Assembly: GCA_003819975.1 (NCBI GenBank)
Contig: RPPU01000220.1
Coordinates: 1 to 7,457, forward strand
Source of the DNA: Desulfobacteraceae bacterium
GTDB taxonomy: Bacteria > Desulfobacterota > DSM-4660 > Desulfatiglandales > HGW-15
DNA length: 7,457 nucleotides
Direction: 5' to 3'
Shown: piece by piece, positions 5,570 to 7,457 of the stretch
Layout of the letters: every line of letters begins with the position of its first letter
Position numbering within the stretch: position 1 is the first letter of the stretch
Made by a program: the position numbers and the translations under genes
Notes under the pieces: model-generated
What the model was told of the DNA's origin: nothing
Seen by the model: the letters and a program-made list of their open reading frames with translations, nothing else
Databases searched by the model: none

Positions 5570-6769
5570 ATGCTTAAAAAACGGTTTTTCATCGGATCAG
5601 GGTTGTTAATTTTTACTATTTTTTATGTTTTTTCCTCCTTGAGCGATCCGCAGGTCGTTTCGTCGCGGGCCTATTCGGGGCATACCAACGATGCGGACGC
5701 CAATCATTTCGTGCAGACCTTTCAGAAGACCGTAGGCACCCGGCTGGACGACTGCCAGACCTGCCACCGGGCCGGAGTCGCGGGGACCGATACGGAAAAA
5801 GAATACAATGCCTGCGGTTATTGCCACCTTAGGGAATTCCCGAACCCCAAATACAAAACCGGGGTACCCAAGAATTTCGAAGAGACGCTCAATGCCTTTG
5901 GTTTGGCCTATAAAAAAGCTGGCAGGAATGCAGCGGCCCTGCGGGCGATCGCGGAGCAGGATGCGGACGGAGACGGATATTCCAATCTGAAGGAAATAGA
6001 AGCTTTGCGCTATCCGGGCGATCCCTCCAGCAAACCCGGACAGATTCTGGCGCCGGTTTACACGTTCAGCTTCGACCGGATCAAGGCCTTGCCGATGCAT
6101 GAGCAGTTTTTGTTAATGAACGCCACCAAGCAAAAGAACGACGAATATGCTTTTTATAAAGGAGTATTGGTTAAAGATTTACTCGCGGCGGCCGGCATTA
6201 CACCGGCGGGTGCCGCCGGTATCACGGTCTTTGCTCCGGATGGCTTCAGCGTCGATTACAGCATGGAAGAAATCCTGAAACCGTTTCCAAAAGGTTTCTT
6301 TTACCTGGAGCCGAAATCGATCAAGGATCCGGAAGCGCAGTTTACGGTTTATCCGAATCGATTGCCGCAAGGAATTGCGGATAAGAGCGAGATCGCGAAT
6401 CCGCTTTGGCTGCAGGTGGCCTATTTGCGCGACGGCCAAGATTTGAGCAAAGCATTTTATGAAAAAGGAACCGGAATGTTACAGGGCGAAGGCCCTTTCC
6501 GCCTGATCACTCCGCAAAGGAATGTGACGGGCGATCCCACAAAACCGGGCCGGCCGGACCGCAGCATCAAATCCAAGGTTTACGGCGACGGCTGGGATTA
6601 CCGCAACGACATCGATCATAATGCCGGCAATGCGGTGCGGGGCATGTGCGTGATCCGCATCAATCCCATGCCGGCCGGGTATGAGGAATACGATTGGAAA
6701 AACGGCTGGTCATTGATCGACGAGCGCAAAATAATCATTTATGGATATGGGGTGAATCCGTACAAGTGA
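5570..6769 (+). CDS. Diheme c-type cytochrome-like protein with GEGP motif
   Basis: The 399-residue protein begins with a signal or anchor helix (basic MLKKRFF, hydrophobic to about 23), so it acts outside the cytoplasm. Two haem c sites follow, CQTCH (62-66) and CGYCH (82-86). A calcium-loop-like DADGDGYSNLKE (131-142) comes next. The rest resembles the fold of sulfite-oxidase-type molybdopterin domains: YTFSFDRIKALP (164-175), YKGVLVKDLLAAAGI (196-210), ITVFAPDGFSVDYSMEEIL (218-236), then GTGMLQGEGPFRLITPQ (300-316) with the GEGP motif. I recall proteins named for a GEGP motif and two haems, but cannot check the match here. The only cysteine outside the haem sites is C360, and none occupies the place expected for the molybdenum ligand, so a molybdenum enzyme is unlikely. 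A role in electron transfer or in reducing the importer's ligand is inference. The stop codon lies in an octamer repeat. Confidence 0.82.
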   Translation: MLKKRFFIGSGLLIFTIFYVFSSLSDPQVVSSRAYSGHTNDADANHFVQTFQKTVGTRLDDCQTCHRAGVAGTDTEKEYNACGYCHLREFPNPKYKTGVPKNFEETLNAFGLAYKKAGRNAAALRAIAEQDADGDGYSNLKEIEALRYPGDPSSKPGQILAPVYTFSFDRIKALPMHEQFLLMNATKQKNDEYAFYKGVLVKDLLAAAGITPAGAAGITVFAPDGFSVDYSMEEILKPFPKGFFYLEPKSIKDPEAQFTVYPNRLPQGIADKSEIANPLWLQVAYLRDGQDLSKAFYEKGTGMLQGEGPFRLITPQRNVTGDPTKPGRPDRSIKSKVYGDGWDYRNDIDHNAGNAVRGMCVIRINPMPAGYEEYDWKNGWSLIDERKIIIYGYGVNPYK

Positions 6770-6839
6770 GGAACGTAAGAACGGAGGAACGTGAGAACGT
6801 GAGAACGTAAGAATGTGAGAACCTGAGAACAGGAGAACG
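6766..6839 (+). repeat. CGTGAGAA octamer array overlapping the diheme gene stop
   Basis: Nine 8-bp units of consensus CGTRAGAA run from 6766 to 6837, followed by CG. Exact CGTGAGAA copies are at 6790-6797 and 6798-6805, and CGTAAGAA at 6774-6781 and 6806-6813. The first unit, GTGAGGAA, holds the TGA stop (6767-6769). The family is the same as at 4166-4245. Confidence 0.85.
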
Positions 6840-6857
6840 ATGGGCTTTTTAAAAAGG

Positions 6858-6892
6858 CGAATAACGAATATCGAACATCGAATAATGAATCC
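6858..6892 (+). repeat. CGAATAW heptamer repeat in the convergent gap
   Basis: Five 7-bp units run in register: CGAATAA (6858-6864), CGAATAT, CGAACAT, CGAATAA (6879-6885) and a diverged TGAATCC. It lies between the convergent diheme and symporter genes, just after the palindrome CTTTTTAAAAAG (6845-6856). Confidence 0.65.
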
Positions 6893-6927
6893 TGTCTTTT
6901 CCAATGCAACGCGCCTGACGAGCGTTT

Positions 6928-7457
6928 TCAGGCCGTTTTCTCGGCCCGTTCGGCCGCAATGCGGAATTTTTCGGCTACGACCGTATCCATGATCATTTGG
7001 GTCAAATGGTAAGCAATGGCCGGAATGAGCGCCAGGGGATAAGCGACGGCAAAATAGCCGGCCCACACCAGGTAGGAGACGGTCAGGGTTTTCTGCGATA
7101 CATGAATGGTAAACGCGACGGTCGAAGCGCGGTCGAGACGCATGCCTTTGGAAAGGCCGTAGTTGATCGCCAAAATCAGGGAATGCAACAAGACCATGAA
7201 GACGATAACCAGAATCACGGCCGAGCCGGCCTGGAGAATGCGATCGGTGGAACTGGCGACGGCATTGAAAATAATCAGGAGCACCACACATTGTTGGACG
7301 ATTGAAAAATGCTTCTTATACGGCAAGAGTTTGTTTTTCACAAAAGGACGGGCCACTTGGCCCAGGACGGTCGGCAGGAGAACGGTGAGCAGCAGATCAT
7401 AAAACATTTTTAAGACCGGCAGATCGATATGGGCCCCGCTTTTCACGAACCAATTCA
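6928..7457 (-). CDS. Bile acid:sodium symporter family protein (partial, C-terminal half)
   Basis: About 175 codons are visible and the frame is open to the window edge, so the N-terminal half lies outside. GTG 7446 is an internal codon, not a start. Counting from that codon, hydrophobic segments near 14-30, 47-64, 72-94 and 120-145 mark an integral membrane protein. The blocks STVAFTIHVSQKTLTVSYLV (108-127) and ALIPAIAYHLTQMIMDTVVA (139-158) resemble the SBF-like/YfeH branch, with its conserved SQK(T/S)L and a late H-x-x-Q helix. Members import organic anions with sodium. Members of this branch are poorly characterised. It is convergent with the importer cluster, 158 bp from the diheme gene, and need not be functionally linked to it. 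Confidence 0.75.
   Translation of the reverse strand, partial: NWFVKSGAHIDLPVLKMFYDLLLTVLLPTVLGQVARPFVKNKLLPYKKHFSIVQQCVVLLIIFNAVASSTDRILQAGSAVILVIVFMVLLHSLILAINYGLSKGMRLDRASTVAFTIHVSQKTLTVSYLVWAGYFAVAYPLALIPAIAYHLTQMIMDTVVAEKFRIAAERAEKTA

Noticed and set aside
6845..6856. CTTTTTAAAAAG palindrome as a bidirectional terminator for the convergent genes
   Set aside because: The stem is nearly all A-T with no GC-rich core or room for a loop, so it is not a convincing intrinsic terminator.
6908..6928. AACGC/GCGTT hairpin with TTTT at the symporter end as a terminator
   Set aside because: The stem is five bases, the T-run is short, and the structure overlaps the symporter stop codon; the support is too weak.
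6710..7291. Minus-strand open frame overlapping the symporter and the octamer array
   Set aside because: It is out of frame with the symporter, its C-terminal part is translated repeat DNA, and it overlaps the end of the diheme gene.

Overview
The window holds a FecCD/BtuCD-type ABC importer cluster from a bacterium, probably an anaerobe of the Desulfobacterota (former Deltaproteobacteria). That placement is an inference. It rests on the mix of genes (DUF364 protein, class II importer, CxxCH diheme protein with a GEGP motif) and on the many short-period repeats in the spacers, a style I associate with that group. No rRNA, tRNA or other phylogenetic marker is present.

Layout. On the minus strand, a DUF364/DUF4213 putative heavy-metal-chelation protein (900 to 7) is followed by the first codons of a translationally coupled gene that leaves the window at base 1. 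A divergent control region of 443 bp (901-1343) carries promoter-like elements, two dyads and an orphan terminator-like hairpin. On the plus strand come the importer ATPase (1344-2111), its membrane permease (TTG start, 2276-3292), a class I SAM-dependent methyltransferase (3430-4170), the periplasmic substrate-binding protein (GTG start, 4239-5321) and a membrane-anchored or secreted diheme c-type cytochrome-like protein (5570-6769). A convergent minus-strand gene, the C-terminal half of a bile acid:sodium symporter family protein, enters from the right edge (7457 to 6928).

How the genes may work together. Binding protein, permease and ATPase make a complete class II importer of the iron-siderophore/haem/B12/metal-chelate type. 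The substrate cannot be read from the sequence. A methyltransferase inserted among the importer genes, a divergent DUF364 gene and a diheme protein with a molybdopterin-oxidoreductase-like fold but no metal-ligand cysteine suggest uptake and processing of a metal or metal chelate, perhaps with an extracytoplasmic redox step.

The most unusual property lies between the genes. Almost every plus-strand spacer is filled with a different short-period repeat, and these repeats run into the genes. An 80-bp array of 8-bp units supplies both the stop codon of the methyltransferase and the probable start codon of the binding protein. A second octamer tract encodes the last residues of the methyltransferase. 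The same octamer family supplies the stop codon of the diheme protein. A 66-bp tandem duplication with large inverted repeats sits ahead of the diheme gene.
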